Shown: one piece after another, positions 53,081 through 62,103 of the stretch
How the letters are laid out: each line of letters opens with the position of its first letter
How positions within the stretch are numbered: position 1 is the stretch's first letter
From: Dyadobacter subterraneus
GTDB taxonomy: Bacteria; Bacteroidota; Bacteroidia; Cytophagales; Spirosomataceae
DNA length: 64,000 nt
Assembly (NCBI RefSeq): GCF_015221875.1
Contig: NZ_JACYGY010000002.1
Location: 541,573 to 605,572, forward strand
Direction of reading: 5' to 3'
Translations under genes and position numbers: made by a program
Notes under the pieces: generated by a model
Told to the model about the DNA's origin: nothing
Databases searched by the model: none
What the model saw: only the letters and a program-made list of their open reading frames with translations

Positions 53081-53761
53081 ATGGCCGCGATTGCAACTCC
53101 TCAGTTTGAAAAAAACCAGATTGAAATTATTTCAAGATTGTATTTATATGGTTCTCAGGCAACTGAGGAAACAGGAAATAAAATAATTGATGAAATAAAC
53201 CGGATGTATAATGAGCCGGAAGTTTTTGTTGAATTCAATGGAAAACAAATGAAAGTTTTATTCTCTGTCGGGTTTAAAATTATTTCAACGAGTGAAGCTA
53301 TGATGCGGGCTGCCGTGAACTTCAACTATAAAAATAACTTTATCCGGATTGAAAATGAAAATCGCATTACCAGATCTTTCATGGGTTATGGAATAGGAGA
53401 CAACGTTGGACATTGGCTTACTAGTGATAATCTGGGTACTTCCACCACCGCAGCACATGAATTTGGGCACAGTCTTGGTCTGGATCATCCCGCCAATCTT
53501 GACTTCCGTGGAAGTGATTCGCCACCGCCTATTATGGCCCCGCGCGGCAGTCTCGTTAACCCGCAATATCAATGGGAACCTACCGCAAAAGCGGGAGAAT
53601 TTGGCGGAACGATGAACCCGAAATACCGGAAAGTGACAAAAGAAGAAGTTCTGCTTATTTTGAAAGATTTAAACTTCGAAAACAAGCAGAACCACTATAT
53701 CGGACAACTTTCTAATACGCTTTTTGACAAAACCGGCAATCCAAGTCGCTGGCTTGCGTGA
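53081..53761 (+). CDS. Metzincin-type zinc peptidase, no signal peptide
   Basis: A 226-residue protein. HEFGHSLGLDH (H126, E127, H130, H136) is the complete HExxHxxGxxH metzincin zinc site, and PPIMAPRG about 20 residues further is a plausible Met-turn, as in matrixin-like (M10) peptidases. The N-terminal 100 residues are a beta-rich half of the catalytic fold. No signal peptide is visible; the protein begins MAAIATPQFEKNQ. It is adjacent to the bifunctional beta-oxidation gene, with the two stops touching convergently. Confidence 0.75.
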   Translation: MAAIATPQFEKNQIEIISRLYLYGSQATEETGNKIIDEINRMYNEPEVFVEFNGKQMKVLFSVGFKIISTSEAMMRAAVNFNYKNNFIRIENENRITRSFMGYGIGDNVGHWLTSDNLGTSTTAAHEFGHSLGLDHPANLDFRGSDSPPPIMAPRGSLVNPQYQWEPTAKAGEFGGTMNPKYRKVTKEEVLLILKDLNFENKQNHYIGQLSNTLFDKTGNPSRWLA

Positions 53762-56167
53762 TTAATTTCTTGGCGGCTTACCTCCATTTAAAAGTCCCTG
53801 CATTCTTTCCAGCGTTTTCTTCTCCCCGCAAAGTGATAAAAACGCTTCTCTTTCCAGATCCAGAAGATATTGTTCTGTTACATTTTGTGCAGAACTTAAA
53901 TCACCGCCATTGATGACATAAGCAAGTTTGTTGGCAATTTTCGCGTCATGTTCACTGATGTAATTCGCTATTTTCATTTGGGCAATACCCGCCATGAAAA
54001 GTGCCATTCCTGCTTTTCCCTGTACTTTTATGTCACTTCTTTGTTTTGGCTGTGTATAACCGTTATCAGCCAGATCAATCGCTGCCTGTTTTGCTTCTGC
54101 TAACAAACGGCTGCGGTTCAGCACAATCTGGTCTTTGTCCTGGAAATAATTCATTGCCTTCGCATCATACGCAGAAGTCGAGACTTTCGCCTGGGCAATG
54201 TTCATAAAAGCAGTTTGGAGAATATTTAATTCTGTGTCTCCTGCCTGATACATGTCCGAACATCTCAGTGCCATTTCTTTGGTTCCGCCACCGGCAGGAA
54301 TAAGTCCAACACCAAATTCCACCAAACCGATGTAAGTTTCAGCATGGGCAACCACTTTATCAGCATGAAGATTGAGCTCACAACCACCACCCAGCGCAAT
54401 AGTATGAGGCGCAGTGACAACTGGAATGGAAGAATAACGCGCACGCATCATCGTTTGCTGGAATTGCGCGATGACCATATTGATTTCGTCAAATTCCTGT
54501 TCAATCGCAAACATGAAAAGCATAGCCAGATTGGCTCCTGCGGAAAACGCCTCGCTTGATTCATTTCCAATCACCAGTCCGCGGTATTCTTTTTCCGCCA
54601 GACTTATACTTTTCTGAATTCCTTCAATGACTTCGGAGCCCATGGTATTCATTTTGGATTTGAATTCCAGATTCAGGATTCCATCACCGATATCATACAG
54701 ATTTGCACCGGCATTTTTCCAGACAATATTATTTGTAAGGTTACTTAAAATAATAAAACTTTCCTGACCCGGAATAACTTTGTACGATTTGGAAGGAATA
54801 TCATAATAAAGTTTTTTACCATTTTCAACTTTATAAAAAGACTCATTTCCGGCTTCCAGCATTTCATAAACCCAGGCGGCCGGTTTTGCACTAAGCTCTT
54901 CCATAATGCCCAGCATGCTTTTTACGCCAATCGCATCCCAGGTTTCAAACAAGCCTAACTGCCATCCAAAACCTGCACAAATTGCTTGGTCAATCCGGAA
55001 AATTTCATCCGAAATTTCAGGAATTCTGAACGTAGCGTATTTGAAACAATCAGCAAAAGTTCTTCTGTAAAATTCTCCGGCTTTATCTTTTCCGGCTAAA
55101 AGAACACTGAAACGTTTGGCTACATCGCTGATTGCTTTTGTGCCTTCCAAAGTAGCAAATTTCACTTTTTCGGAAGGTTTGTATTCCAATGTCTGAAAAT
55201 CCAGCGCCAGGATGACTGATTTTCCTTTGTCGTCTTTTACCTTTTTGTAAAAACCCTGACCGGTTTTATCTCCCAGCCATTTGTTATCATACGTTTTCTG
55301 CATGATTTCAGGTAATACAAAAGCATCACGGGATTCATCCGTTCCTTCGCCCGAAGCGTATAAATTCGCTGCTACATGAACAGTAGTATCCAATCCGACA
55401 ACGTCAGACAAACGGTAAGTTCCGGATTTCGGACGACCAACAACCGGGCCGGTCAGTTTGTCAACCTCATCCACCGACAAACCCATTTCTTCGGCTACAC
55501 GAATGGTTTGGATTAAGGCAAAAATTCCAAGGCGGTTTGCGATAAAACCAGGTGTGTCTTTACATAATACTGTGGTTTTACCTAAAAATAAATCACCATA
55601 ATGCATCAGAAAATCAATGACTGATTTATCTGTTTCTGCTGTCGGGATAATTTCCAGTAATCTTAAATAACGCGGCGGATTGAAAAAATGCGTTCCGCAA
55701 AAATTCTTTTTAAAGTCTTCACTACGGCCTTCCGCCATTAAATGGATAGGAATTCCGGATGTATTGGAAGTGATCAGCGTTCCGGGTTTACGAAGCGCGT
55801 CCACTTTTTCATATAAACTTTTCTTGATATCAAGTCGCTCTACAACCACTTCAATCACCCAGTCGTAGTTGCTGATATCTTTTAAATTATCATCAAAATT
55901 GCCAAGTTTCACCCTTGAAGCAAAAGCAGGGCTGTAAAGTGCAGCCGGCGTCGCTTTTAAGGTTTGCTGGAAAGAATCGTTAACAATTCTATTGCGGACA
56001 GCTGGATGCTCCGTTGTCAATCCTTTTGCTTTTTCAGCGTCACTGGCTTCTTTTGGAACAATATCCAATAGTAAAACTTCTACTCCAATATTGGCAAAAT
56101 GGCATGCAATACGCGACCCCATAATACCGGAGCCCAAAACGGCTACTTTACGAATTGAACGATTCAT
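53762..56167 (-). CDS. Bifunctional 3-hydroxyacyl-CoA dehydrogenase/enoyl-CoA hydratase
   Basis: An 801-residue fusion. The N-terminal dehydrogenase (about 1-420) starts KVAVLGSGIMGSRIACHFA, the NAD-binding loop, followed by FVIEVV-like and CGTHFFNPPRYLRLLEI, with H158-region residues conserved. The C-terminal enoyl-CoA hydratase/crotonase domain (about 480-700) includes SSEAFSAGANLAML and APHTIALGGGCELNLHADKV then EFGVGLIPAGGGTKEM. This order (dehydrogenase first) resembles Bacillus FadN rather than E. coli FadB. It performs the middle two beta-oxidation steps. It lies 69 nt after the marR gene and is presumably controlled by the operator at 56760. Confidence 0.93.
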   Translation of the reverse strand: MNRSIRKVAVLGSGIMGSRIACHFANIGVEVLLLDIVPKEASDAEKAKGLTTEHPAVRNRIVNDSFQQTLKATPAALYSPAFASRVKLGNFDDNLKDISNYDWVIEVVVERLDIKKSLYEKVDALRKPGTLITSNTSGIPIHLMAEGRSEDFKKNFCGTHFFNPPRYLRLLEIIPTAETDKSVIDFLMHYGDLFLGKTTVLCKDTPGFIANRLGIFALIQTIRVAEEMGLSVDEVDKLTGPVVGRPKSGTYRLSDVVGLDTTVHVAANLYASGEGTDESRDAFVLPEIMQKTYDNKWLGDKTGQGFYKKVKDDKGKSVILALDFQTLEYKPSEKVKFATLEGTKAISDVAKRFSVLLAGKDKAGEFYRRTFADCFKYATFRIPEISDEIFRIDQAICAGFGWQLGLFETWDAIGVKSMLGIMEELSAKPAAWVYEMLEAGNESFYKVENGKKLYYDIPSKSYKVIPGQESFIILSNLTNNIVWKNAGANLYDIGDGILNLEFKSKMNTMGSEVIEGIQKSISLAEKEYRGLVIGNESSEAFSAGANLAMLFMFAIEQEFDEINMVIAQFQQTMMRARYSSIPVVTAPHTIALGGGCELNLHADKVVAHAETYIGLVEFGVGLIPAGGGTKEMALRCSDMYQAGDTELNILQTAFMNIAQAKVSTSAYDAKAMNYFQDKDQIVLNRSRLLAEAKQAAIDLADNGYTQPKQRSDIKVQGKAGMALFMAGIAQMKIANYISEHDAKIANKLAYVINGGDLSSAQNVTEQYLLDLEREAFLSLCGEKKTLERMQGLLNGGKPPRN

Positions 56168-56236
56168 TATTTTAATTAAGGTTTTAGCTGTTGGCTATTA
56201 GCTTTTGGCAAAATGTCCAAACGAATAGTCAGGGAT

Positions 56237-56701
56237 TTAAAATTCGTCTTCTATCTCACCGGCTTTGAGTTTTTGATTTTCCTCTTCAACCAGACGGTTT
56301 ATATCTTTTATCACATCAAAAAATACAACGAGTTTATCAAGCGGAATTTTATCCCTGATCATTGTATTGAATGACAGTACGCCCTCACGTGAAAGTTCTC
56401 TTTTCTCTTTTCCTAAATCCGTCAAAACAATTCTTACAAATCGCTTATCGTTTTCATCCACTTCACGAACGATCAAACCTTTTTCTTCCAGATTTTTCAG
56501 CATTCTGACCAGGCTCCTTGGCTCCATACCCAACAATGGCGCAATTTTAGTTGCCGGCGTACCGTGCTCTAAATCAATGTTTAATAACACATAACCAACC
56601 GCCATTGTCGTATCAAACCGGGCTGCGTAAGCGTTATACATCCTGGAAATGGAATGCCATGCCCACTTAATCTGGAAGTCAATTGTCTTTTCCTTGCGCA
56701 T
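56237..56701 (-). CDS. MarR-family regulator of beta-oxidation genes
   Basis: A 154-residue winged-helix regulator with the MarR layout: IDLEHGTPATKIAPLLGMEPRSLVRMLKNLEEKGLIVREVDENDKRFVRIVLTDLG covers the recognition helix and wing; flanking helices form the dimer interface. It lies upstream of the bifunctional beta-oxidation gene on the same strand, and an operator palindrome overlaps its promoter. I infer autorepression and repression of the thiolase and acyl-CoA dehydrogenase genes. The effector is likely an acyl-CoA, by analogy with FadR-like regulators, but this is not shown. Confidence 0.88.
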   Translation of the reverse strand: MRKEKTIDFQIKWAWHSISRMYNAYAARFDTTMAVGYVLLNIDLEHGTPATKIAPLLGMEPRSLVRMLKNLEEKGLIVREVDENDKRFVRIVLTDLGKEKRELSREGVLSFNTMIRDKIPLDKLVVFFDVIKDINRLVEEENQKLKAGEIEDEF

Positions 56702-56737
56702 CTTTTAGATTGGTAGGTGTCAGTGATGTAACGTTTA

Positions 56738-56769
56738 CAAATGTAATAAATCAAATTAATATTATGCAA
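56738..56769 (-). promoter_or_regulatory. marR promoter, TTG-N21-TACATTTG
   Basis: On the minus strand TTG (56769-56767) and TACATTTG (56745-56738) are 21 nt apart. The TTG lies in the centre of the operator at 56760-56777, so a bound repressor would cover the -33 element. Confidence 0.55.
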
Positions 56770-56777
56770 GCATACTA
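56760..56777. promoter_or_regulatory. Operator before marR (one mismatch)
   Basis: TATTATGCAAGCATACTA differs from the perfect TAGTATGCnnGCATACTA palindrome by one base. It is 59 bp upstream of the marR start. Confidence 0.75.
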
Positions 56778-56789
56778 ATTTTGTTGCAT

Positions 56790-56824
56790 AAAAAAACGCA
56801 TCAGGTTTTGGAAGCCCGATGCGT
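56790..56824 (-). terminator. Intrinsic terminator after the TlpA-like gene
   Basis: ACGCATC-A-GG (56796-56805) pairs with CC-C-GATGCGT (56815-56824) with one mismatch. On the minus strand the stem is followed by a run of seven T. It insulates the TlpA-like gene from the marR operator. Confidence 0.8.
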
Positions 56825-56833
56825 GTAATTTAT

Positions 56834-58081
56834 TTATTTCTCGCTAATCAGTTTGTCCATCAATTGATTGAAATCTGTTACAAACTCATCATAATATTTA
56901 CCTGTTCCCGGACCAGAAAATCCGGTGTGAATTTCTCGCACTTTTCCTTTTTTATCAACAAAAATCGTCGTTGGATAGGACATTACTTTGTTCAGCATCG
57001 GCAACGCTTTTGCTGTTGCTTCATCCGTATTTGTACCTGCTAAAAGCACTGGATATTCAATTCCAAAGCGGCTGACCATTCTTTTCAATTTTGGAGCCGA
57101 AACTGCAAGATCTGCCGAATGCTCAAAAGCAAGACCGATTACTTCTACTCCACGGTCTTTATTTTTCTTGTACCAGGGCGCTATGAAATTTGTTTCATCC
57201 ATACAATTCGGGCACCATGAACCCAAAATCTGAATGATTACAGGTTTGCCCTGAAATCGAGGGTCTTTGAAAGACAAAGCTTTTCCATCAGCATCCGGAA
57301 ATGTAAAATCAACCGTTTCAGAGCCCGGTTTCATATAAGTCAGTTTGGTGGCATCCGGTAATTTTGCATTTTCATTTAAAATCGATGTAAATGTTTTGTA
57401 GCCTTTAATTCCGGACCACATCGCACCTTTCAAAACACCATCTTTCAGGATCGCGGCCTTTATTAAATAAGCATTTGAGCCGTCGAAAGTCGATAAATAC
57501 AAACTATCGCCTTTTACATTTCCACTAAGAAAACGATAATCACCGGTTGGCGTTAAAAACGAACCTTCAACGATACTTCCTTTTTGTGTGAAATTTCCAA
57601 CGGCTTCGGTTGAATCTTTTGTTATTTCATTTTTGAAAATGGTCGCATATTTCCCGGTAACGTTTTTAATACCTTCCAAAGCTTCCTCTTTGAAAAACCG
57701 ATAATTTGCTCCAAAAGTGGCCTGAAATGGCAGAGAACCCGTTACGGTTTTTCCATCTAGTCTTTTATAAACACCTGTCAATTTTTCTCCATCTACCGAA
57801 GCTGTAATTTCAAAATCGAAAAGCTGCATCGGAATGTGCAAAGAATCTTTCTCAAAATAGGCACTGTCGAGCTTTAAACGTTCATTTCCATTAACAGAAT
57901 AGACGGTATAAGTTTTACCATCAGCGTTTTGTGCAAAGTCAAGAATGAACGGAAGTGTTTGTCCGTCACGGGTCAAGGTAGCGCGCCAGGTTCCGGGTTT
58001 CACCGAAGAATCTGTGGAAGACTGACAGCCCCAGATACTTATACCGGCAAAAAGCGTAATTATGAATTTTATTGCTCTCAT
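56834..58081 (-). CDS. TlpA-like thioredoxin-fold lipoprotein
   Basis: A 415-residue envelope protein from ATG 58081; its lipobox is SIWGCQSS. The first 250 residues are a beta-rich domain typical of Bacteroidota TlpA-like proteins. The C-terminal thioredoxin fold has the redox motif WCPNC (C290, C293), an uncommon CPNC dipeptide, and a cis-proline in SYPTTIFVD. It probably acts as a periplasmic thiol-disulfide reductase, for instance in cytochrome maturation or repair. It is divergent from rsmH. Confidence 0.88.
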   Translation of the reverse strand: MRAIKFIITLFAGISIWGCQSSTDSSVKPGTWRATLTRDGQTLPFILDFAQNADGKTYTVYSVNGNERLKLDSAYFEKDSLHIPMQLFDFEITASVDGEKLTGVYKRLDGKTVTGSLPFQATFGANYRFFKEEALEGIKNVTGKYATIFKNEITKDSTEAVGNFTQKGSIVEGSFLTPTGDYRFLSGNVKGDSLYLSTFDGSNAYLIKAAILKDGVLKGAMWSGIKGYKTFTSILNENAKLPDATKLTYMKPGSETVDFTFPDADGKALSFKDPRFQGKPVIIQILGSWCPNCMDETNFIAPWYKKNKDRGVEVIGLAFEHSADLAVSAPKLKRMVSRFGIEYPVLLAGTNTDEATAKALPMLNKVMSYPTTIFVDKKGKVREIHTGFSGPGTGKYYDEFVTDFNQLMDKLISEK

Positions 58082-58164
58082 ATTCAATTTATTAATATAG
58101 AATTACAGGTGTGACAAGAAAATTAAATCCCTCCTTAAGCGCAACTCGTACCATTGAAAATTGC

Positions 58165-58172
58165 TAAGTTTG
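58165..58172 (+). promoter_or_regulatory. -7 element TAAGTTTG for rsmH and the dcw cluster
   Basis: TAAGTTTG matches TAnnTTTG and lies 49 nt before the rsmH ATG. No clear -33 TTG is at the usual distance. Confidence 0.45.
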
Positions 58173-58221
58173 TAACGGCCTGTTGGCAAGAAATAGTTCC
58201 TATCTACGTTGCTTTTAATAA

Positions 58222-59145
58222 ATGGATCTTCCAAGTACATATCATGAACCTGTAATGCTGTCCGAATGTCTGGATGGATTGAATATTCGTCCTGACGGAA
58301 CCTACGTAGATGTTACGTTTGGTGGTGGAGGACATTCACGGGCGATTTTAGAAAAATTAACGACCGGACGACTTTTGGTTTTTGACCAGGATCCTGATGC
58401 TGGGGCAAATGCAGCAGAATGGAAAGACGATCCGAGATTTACCTTTATAGCAGCGAATTTCAGACATATAAAAAGATATTTGAAATTACATAAAGCTGAA
58501 AAAGTGGACGGTATTCTGGCTGATCTTGGCGTTTCGTCACATCAGATCAATACGCCTGCACGTGGGTTTTCAACACGTTTTGATGCGGATCTGGATATGC
58601 GGATGAACCCGAGTAATGAAAAAACCGCGCGGGAAGTTTTGAATGTGCGTTCGGCTACGGAATTACAATCGATTCTGAGTCGCTATGGAGAAGTTACCAA
58701 TGCGCGTACGGCCGCGGAAGCAATATTTTCGTCAAGACATAATGCACCTATTGAAACGATAAATGATCTGAAAGGAATATTGATGCGTTATGCGCCGAAA
58801 CATCGCGAAAATAAATATTTTGCGCAGGTTTTCCAGGCACTACGGATTGAGGTAAACGATGAAATGAAAGTGCTTGAAGAATTTTTAATGCAGGTTCCGG
58901 AAGTACTAAAACCTGGTGGAAGGCTGGTAGTCATGTCGTATCATTCGCTGGAAGACAGACCGGTTAAAAACTTCATCCAAAAAGGAAAATTTGACGGGGA
59001 AGTTGAAAAGGATTTTTATGGTAATGAGCTTAAACCGCTAAAAAGCATTACCAGAAAACCGATTGAAGCGACACCGGAAGAAGTGGCAAGAAATCCACGT
59101 GCGAGAAGTGCGAAATTGAGGATTGCGGAGTTACCGGTGGTTTAG
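58222..59145 (+). CDS. rsmH: 16S rRNA (cytosine1402-N4)-methyltransferase
   Basis: A 307-residue SAM-dependent methyltransferase (MraW). YHEPVMLSECLDGL is the family's N-terminal signature; DVTFGGGGHSRAIL is the SAM loop; GILADLGVSSHQINTPARGFS and VMSYHSLEDRPVKNF are conserved further on. It methylates C1402 of 16S rRNA. It opens the division/cell-wall cluster here; mraZ, its usual upstream neighbour, is not present and the preceding gene points the other way. Confidence 0.96.
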   Translation: MDLPSTYHEPVMLSECLDGLNIRPDGTYVDVTFGGGGHSRAILEKLTTGRLLVFDQDPDAGANAAEWKDDPRFTFIAANFRHIKRYLKLHKAEKVDGILADLGVSSHQINTPARGFSTRFDADLDMRMNPSNEKTAREVLNVRSATELQSILSRYGEVTNARTAAEAIFSSRHNAPIETINDLKGILMRYAPKHRENKYFAQVFQALRIEVNDEMKVLEEFLMQVPEVLKPGGRLVVMSYHSLEDRPVKNFIQKGKFDGEVEKDFYGNELKPLKSITRKPIEATPEEVARNPRARSAKLRIAELPVV

Positions 59146-59508
59146 AAATAGTGTGTAAATAAGTGAATAAGCGAAGCATGATTTCGGTTATTTCACCCTT
59201 TCAGGGTTTATGCTAAGCTGATATTCCAGGTTCTACAATACTGTCATCCCTCCGGGATTATTGATATCAGAAATTTCGAAAAGATGCCAGTATAATAAAA
59301 AGACATAGCCTAGACAGATTAATGATGCCGTTATAAAAACAAATTTATCCCTTCGGAATTGGTGATATAAAAATCCCGAAGGGATGACATTATTATAGAA
59401 AAACATTGTTCCGATTGGATTTTCAAACCCCAAGGGGGTGACATAATCCAGATACTGAAACCAAATTATGACAAATGATTTTTAATAACACATACTGTTG
59501 TAAAAAAC
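59146..59508. other. Gene-free stretch inside the dcw cluster
   Basis: About 360 bp between rsmH and the ftsL-like gene that consist largely of the inverted repeats listed separately, with a CCCTTTCAGGG mini-palindrome near 59200. No gene is visible. The dcw genes are normally packed closely, so the spacer stands out. Confidence 0.6.
59242..59447. repeat. Inverted/direct repeat group with TGTCATCCC arms
   Basis: TGTCATCCCTCCGGGATT (59242-59259) is mirrored by AATCCCGAAGGGATGACA (59372-59389), 17 of 18 bases complementary. A third, related copy (59425-59447, AAACCCCAAGGGGGTGACAT) repeats the second arm directly. A TCCCTTCGG near 59348 pairs with CCGAAGGGA in the second arm, so alternative hairpins are possible. 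Confidence 0.7.
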
Positions 59509-59916
59509 ATGGCTGAAAATAAAAGAAGACCTAAACCAACACCTGACCAACCGCCAAAACGACGCCGGGAATACAGTCTTTTTAACTGGTTGAATAAATT
59601 TTTCCCGCTGGATAAAGTTTTTGGCGACAAATTGCCTGGAAAAGAAGAACGCGTTCCGGTTAAATATTTCTATTACTTCGGGTGGATTGTGATTCTTTTG
59701 GTGATTTATGAGAGAATCGGTTTCCAGTCTGAGGAGTATGTCAGAAGCAGTATCAAACTAAAAAAAGAGGTTGAAGATTTACGGGCAGAATACACTTCTA
59801 TCCAGGCGGAATATGAAAAAAGCGGAAAACAATCCGTGGTCATAGAAAAGGTAAAACCGGATGGACTGGAAGAAAACCTGAATCCGCCAAAGAAAATTAT
59901 TATCAGAAACGAATAA
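59509..59916 (+). CDS. FtsL-like single-pass division protein
   Basis: A 135-residue protein with a basic, proline-rich cytoplasmic N-terminus, one transmembrane helix (about residues 50-66, YYFGWIVILLVIYERIGF) and a coiled-coil stretch (EYVRSSIKLKKEVEDLRAEYTSIQAEYEKSG). The size, topology and position between rsmH and ftsI match FtsL, which stabilises the FtsQB complex at the septum. FtsL is poorly conserved in sequence, so the assignment rests on context. Confidence 0.75.
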   Translation: MAENKRRPKPTPDQPPKRRREYSLFNWLNKFFPLDKVFGDKLPGKEERVPVKYFYYFGWIVILLVIYERIGFQSEEYVRSSIKLKKEVEDLRAEYTSIQAEYEKSGKQSVVIEKVKPDGLEENLNPPKKIIIRNE

Positions 59917-59946
59917 CACACTTCATTCCATTATTGTAACATCGGT

Positions 59947-62094
59947 ATGAAAAGCGATACAGACAGCGGCCAGAATAATAAAAAAGCACTGATTTACCGG
60001 GCTCGTATAGTAGCTCTGTTTTTGATTGCTTTTGCCATTATGGTTTTCGTTAAACTTATTCAGGTTCAGTATTATGCCAAATTTAAAGGCAAAACCTGGG
60101 CCGAATATGCAGAAAAAAATGACCTGAAACTGGATACAATCCCGGCTATGCGCGGTAGTATTTTTTCAAGCGACGGCAGTTTGCTGGCTACTTCATTACC
60201 CTATTATTATGTTGGATTTGACACGAAAGTGGCCGACTCAACCTATTTTTATGATAATGTAGATCAGCTTGCCAGATTACTTGTTAAGAATTTTGGTGAA
60301 AATACTTTTGACGGATATAGAGATAAACTGATCAGGTATCGAAAAAGTAAAAACAAACGATATTTAAGATTAAAAAATAAAGAAATTGGATACCTCGAAA
60401 GGGAGAAAGTAAAGGAGTGGCCATTCTTCGCTCGTGCAAAAAAGGGTGGGGGAGGAAAGTTTGAAATGATATACAAACGCTACAAACCTTTCAGTCCGAT
60501 GGCTGACCGGACGATTGGTGGAACGGATCCAAAAAGTGGCCGCGGTTATATCGGAATTGAAGCAAGTTTTGACAAAAAACTGGAAGGAAAAGACGGAATA
60601 AACTGGGTTGAACTGGTTGAAGGCGGCATAAAAATTCCTGTTGGCGACAATTTGAATATTCAACCTGAAACCGGAAAGGACATCTACACAACGCTGGATA
60701 TGACTTTTCAGGATATGGCAGAAATTGCACTGAGAAGGAAATTGACCGAGGCGCAGGCAGATTTTGGTTGTGTAATTGTCATGGAAGTGGCAACGGGGGA
60801 AATCCGTGCCATGGCTAATTTGACAAAACGTCCGGATGATAAATACGAGGAAGTTTTTAATTACGCACTGGCAGGAAGTACTGATCCCGGTTCAACATTC
60901 AAGCTGCCAACGATGATGGCGCTTTTGGAGGAAACCAAGATGGATCCCAATAAGGTTACTGTTAATACCGGAACAGGTTCCATCCGTTTCAGAGGACTTT
61001 CCATTAATGATTCCAAAAGAGGTGGACATGGTATTTTAACAGCCGCCCAGGTTTTTGAAAAATCGTCCAATATTGGTGTTCATTTGCTTATGCAGCGTTA
61101 TTTCTTCTCTAAACCGGATAAGTATCTTGGGTATCTGAAACAATTTCACCTGACTGAACCGACGGGCATTCATATGAAAGGAGAAAATCCTCCTTACATC
61201 AAAAATCGCTCATCAAAAACATGGAACAATTATTCGCTGACTTTCATGTCGTACGGATATGAAATGCGAATGACACCTCTTCAGACGCTTGCCATGTATA
61301 ATGCTGTTGCAAACGACGGCTATTGGGTAAGGCCGATGGTGGTAAGGGAAATTCGGAATGCAGAAAAAGTTGAAGATAAAATCTTGCCTTATGTTTCGGA
61401 AAAGCCGATTTGTTCTCCGGAAACTTTACGTAAAATAAAAATTATGCTGGAAGGTGTGGTGGAACACGGTTCTGCGAAAAATATCAAAACTGATCTTTAC
61501 AGAATTGCAGGAAAAACCGGAACTGCCCAAAAATTGATTAATGGAATTCATACCGCGGGTAAATACTATACGTCTTTTGCAGGTTATTTTCCTGCCAATA
61601 AACCTAAATACAGCTGCATCGTTATCATTGATACACCTCGCGGTGCCAAAGAAAATTATCAGCTTTATGCGGGAAGTGTAGCCGCGCCGGTTTTTAAAGA
61701 AGTTGCCGACCGCATTTACGCGCATGATGTAAGTATCCAAAAAACACAAAAGGACACAACCAGCGGTGAAGATAAACTGGTAAGATGGGCAGGAAGAACT
61801 TCTGATTTAAAAGTGATCGGGGAAGAATTAAAACTCGCTCCTTTGCCGGAAGATGCCCAGGAGTATACAGCGGGTTCCGTAATTGCCAGAAATAAAACAA
61901 AATGGAAATCACAAAATATTGAGTCCAAAGATGTTCCGGATTTGCAGGGAATGCCGATGCGGGATGCCTTGTATATTTTGGAAAATAAAGGTTTCCGGGT
62001 AACCTTTAAAGGTTCCGGGAAAGTCGTGGACCAATCGCTTCCCCCAGGTAACAATAAAAGCGGACTTAAAACGATCCTGTTAACATTACAGTAA
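59947..62094 (+). CDS. ftsI: Septal peptidoglycan transpeptidase FtsI/PBP3 with PASTA domain
   Basis: A 715-residue class B penicillin-binding protein. One N-terminal helix (about 18-38) anchors it. The transpeptidase motifs are SxxK with S316-K319 (PGSTFKLP), SxN with S373-N375 (KSSNIG) and KTG with K523 (GKTGTAQ). The N-terminal pedestal contains RGSIFSSDGSLLATS. The last 70 residues form a PASTA domain (VPDLQGMPMRDALYILENKGF). It crosslinks septal peptidoglycan. It lies 30 nt after the FtsL-like gene and 9 nt before murE. Confidence 0.94.
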   Translation: MKSDTDSGQNNKKALIYRARIVALFLIAFAIMVFVKLIQVQYYAKFKGKTWAEYAEKNDLKLDTIPAMRGSIFSSDGSLLATSLPYYYVGFDTKVADSTYFYDNVDQLARLLVKNFGENTFDGYRDKLIRYRKSKNKRYLRLKNKEIGYLEREKVKEWPFFARAKKGGGGKFEMIYKRYKPFSPMADRTIGGTDPKSGRGYIGIEASFDKKLEGKDGINWVELVEGGIKIPVGDNLNIQPETGKDIYTTLDMTFQDMAEIALRRKLTEAQADFGCVIVMEVATGEIRAMANLTKRPDDKYEEVFNYALAGSTDPGSTFKLPTMMALLEETKMDPNKVTVNTGTGSIRFRGLSINDSKRGGHGILTAAQVFEKSSNIGVHLLMQRYFFSKPDKYLGYLKQFHLTEPTGIHMKGENPPYIKNRSSKTWNNYSLTFMSYGYEMRMTPLQTLAMYNAVANDGYWVRPMVVREIRNAEKVEDKILPYVSEKPICSPETLRKIKIMLEGVVEHGSAKNIKTDLYRIAGKTGTAQKLINGIHTAGKYYTSFAGYFPANKPKYSCIVIIDTPRGAKENYQLYAGSVAAPVFKEVADRIYAHDVSIQKTQKDTTSGEDKLVRWAGRTSDLKVIGEELKLAPLPEDAQEYTAGSVIARNKTKWKSQNIESKDVPDLQGMPMRDALYILENKGFRVTFKGSGKVVDQSLPPGNNKSGLKTILLTLQ

Positions 62095-62103
62095 AATCCA
62101 TTT

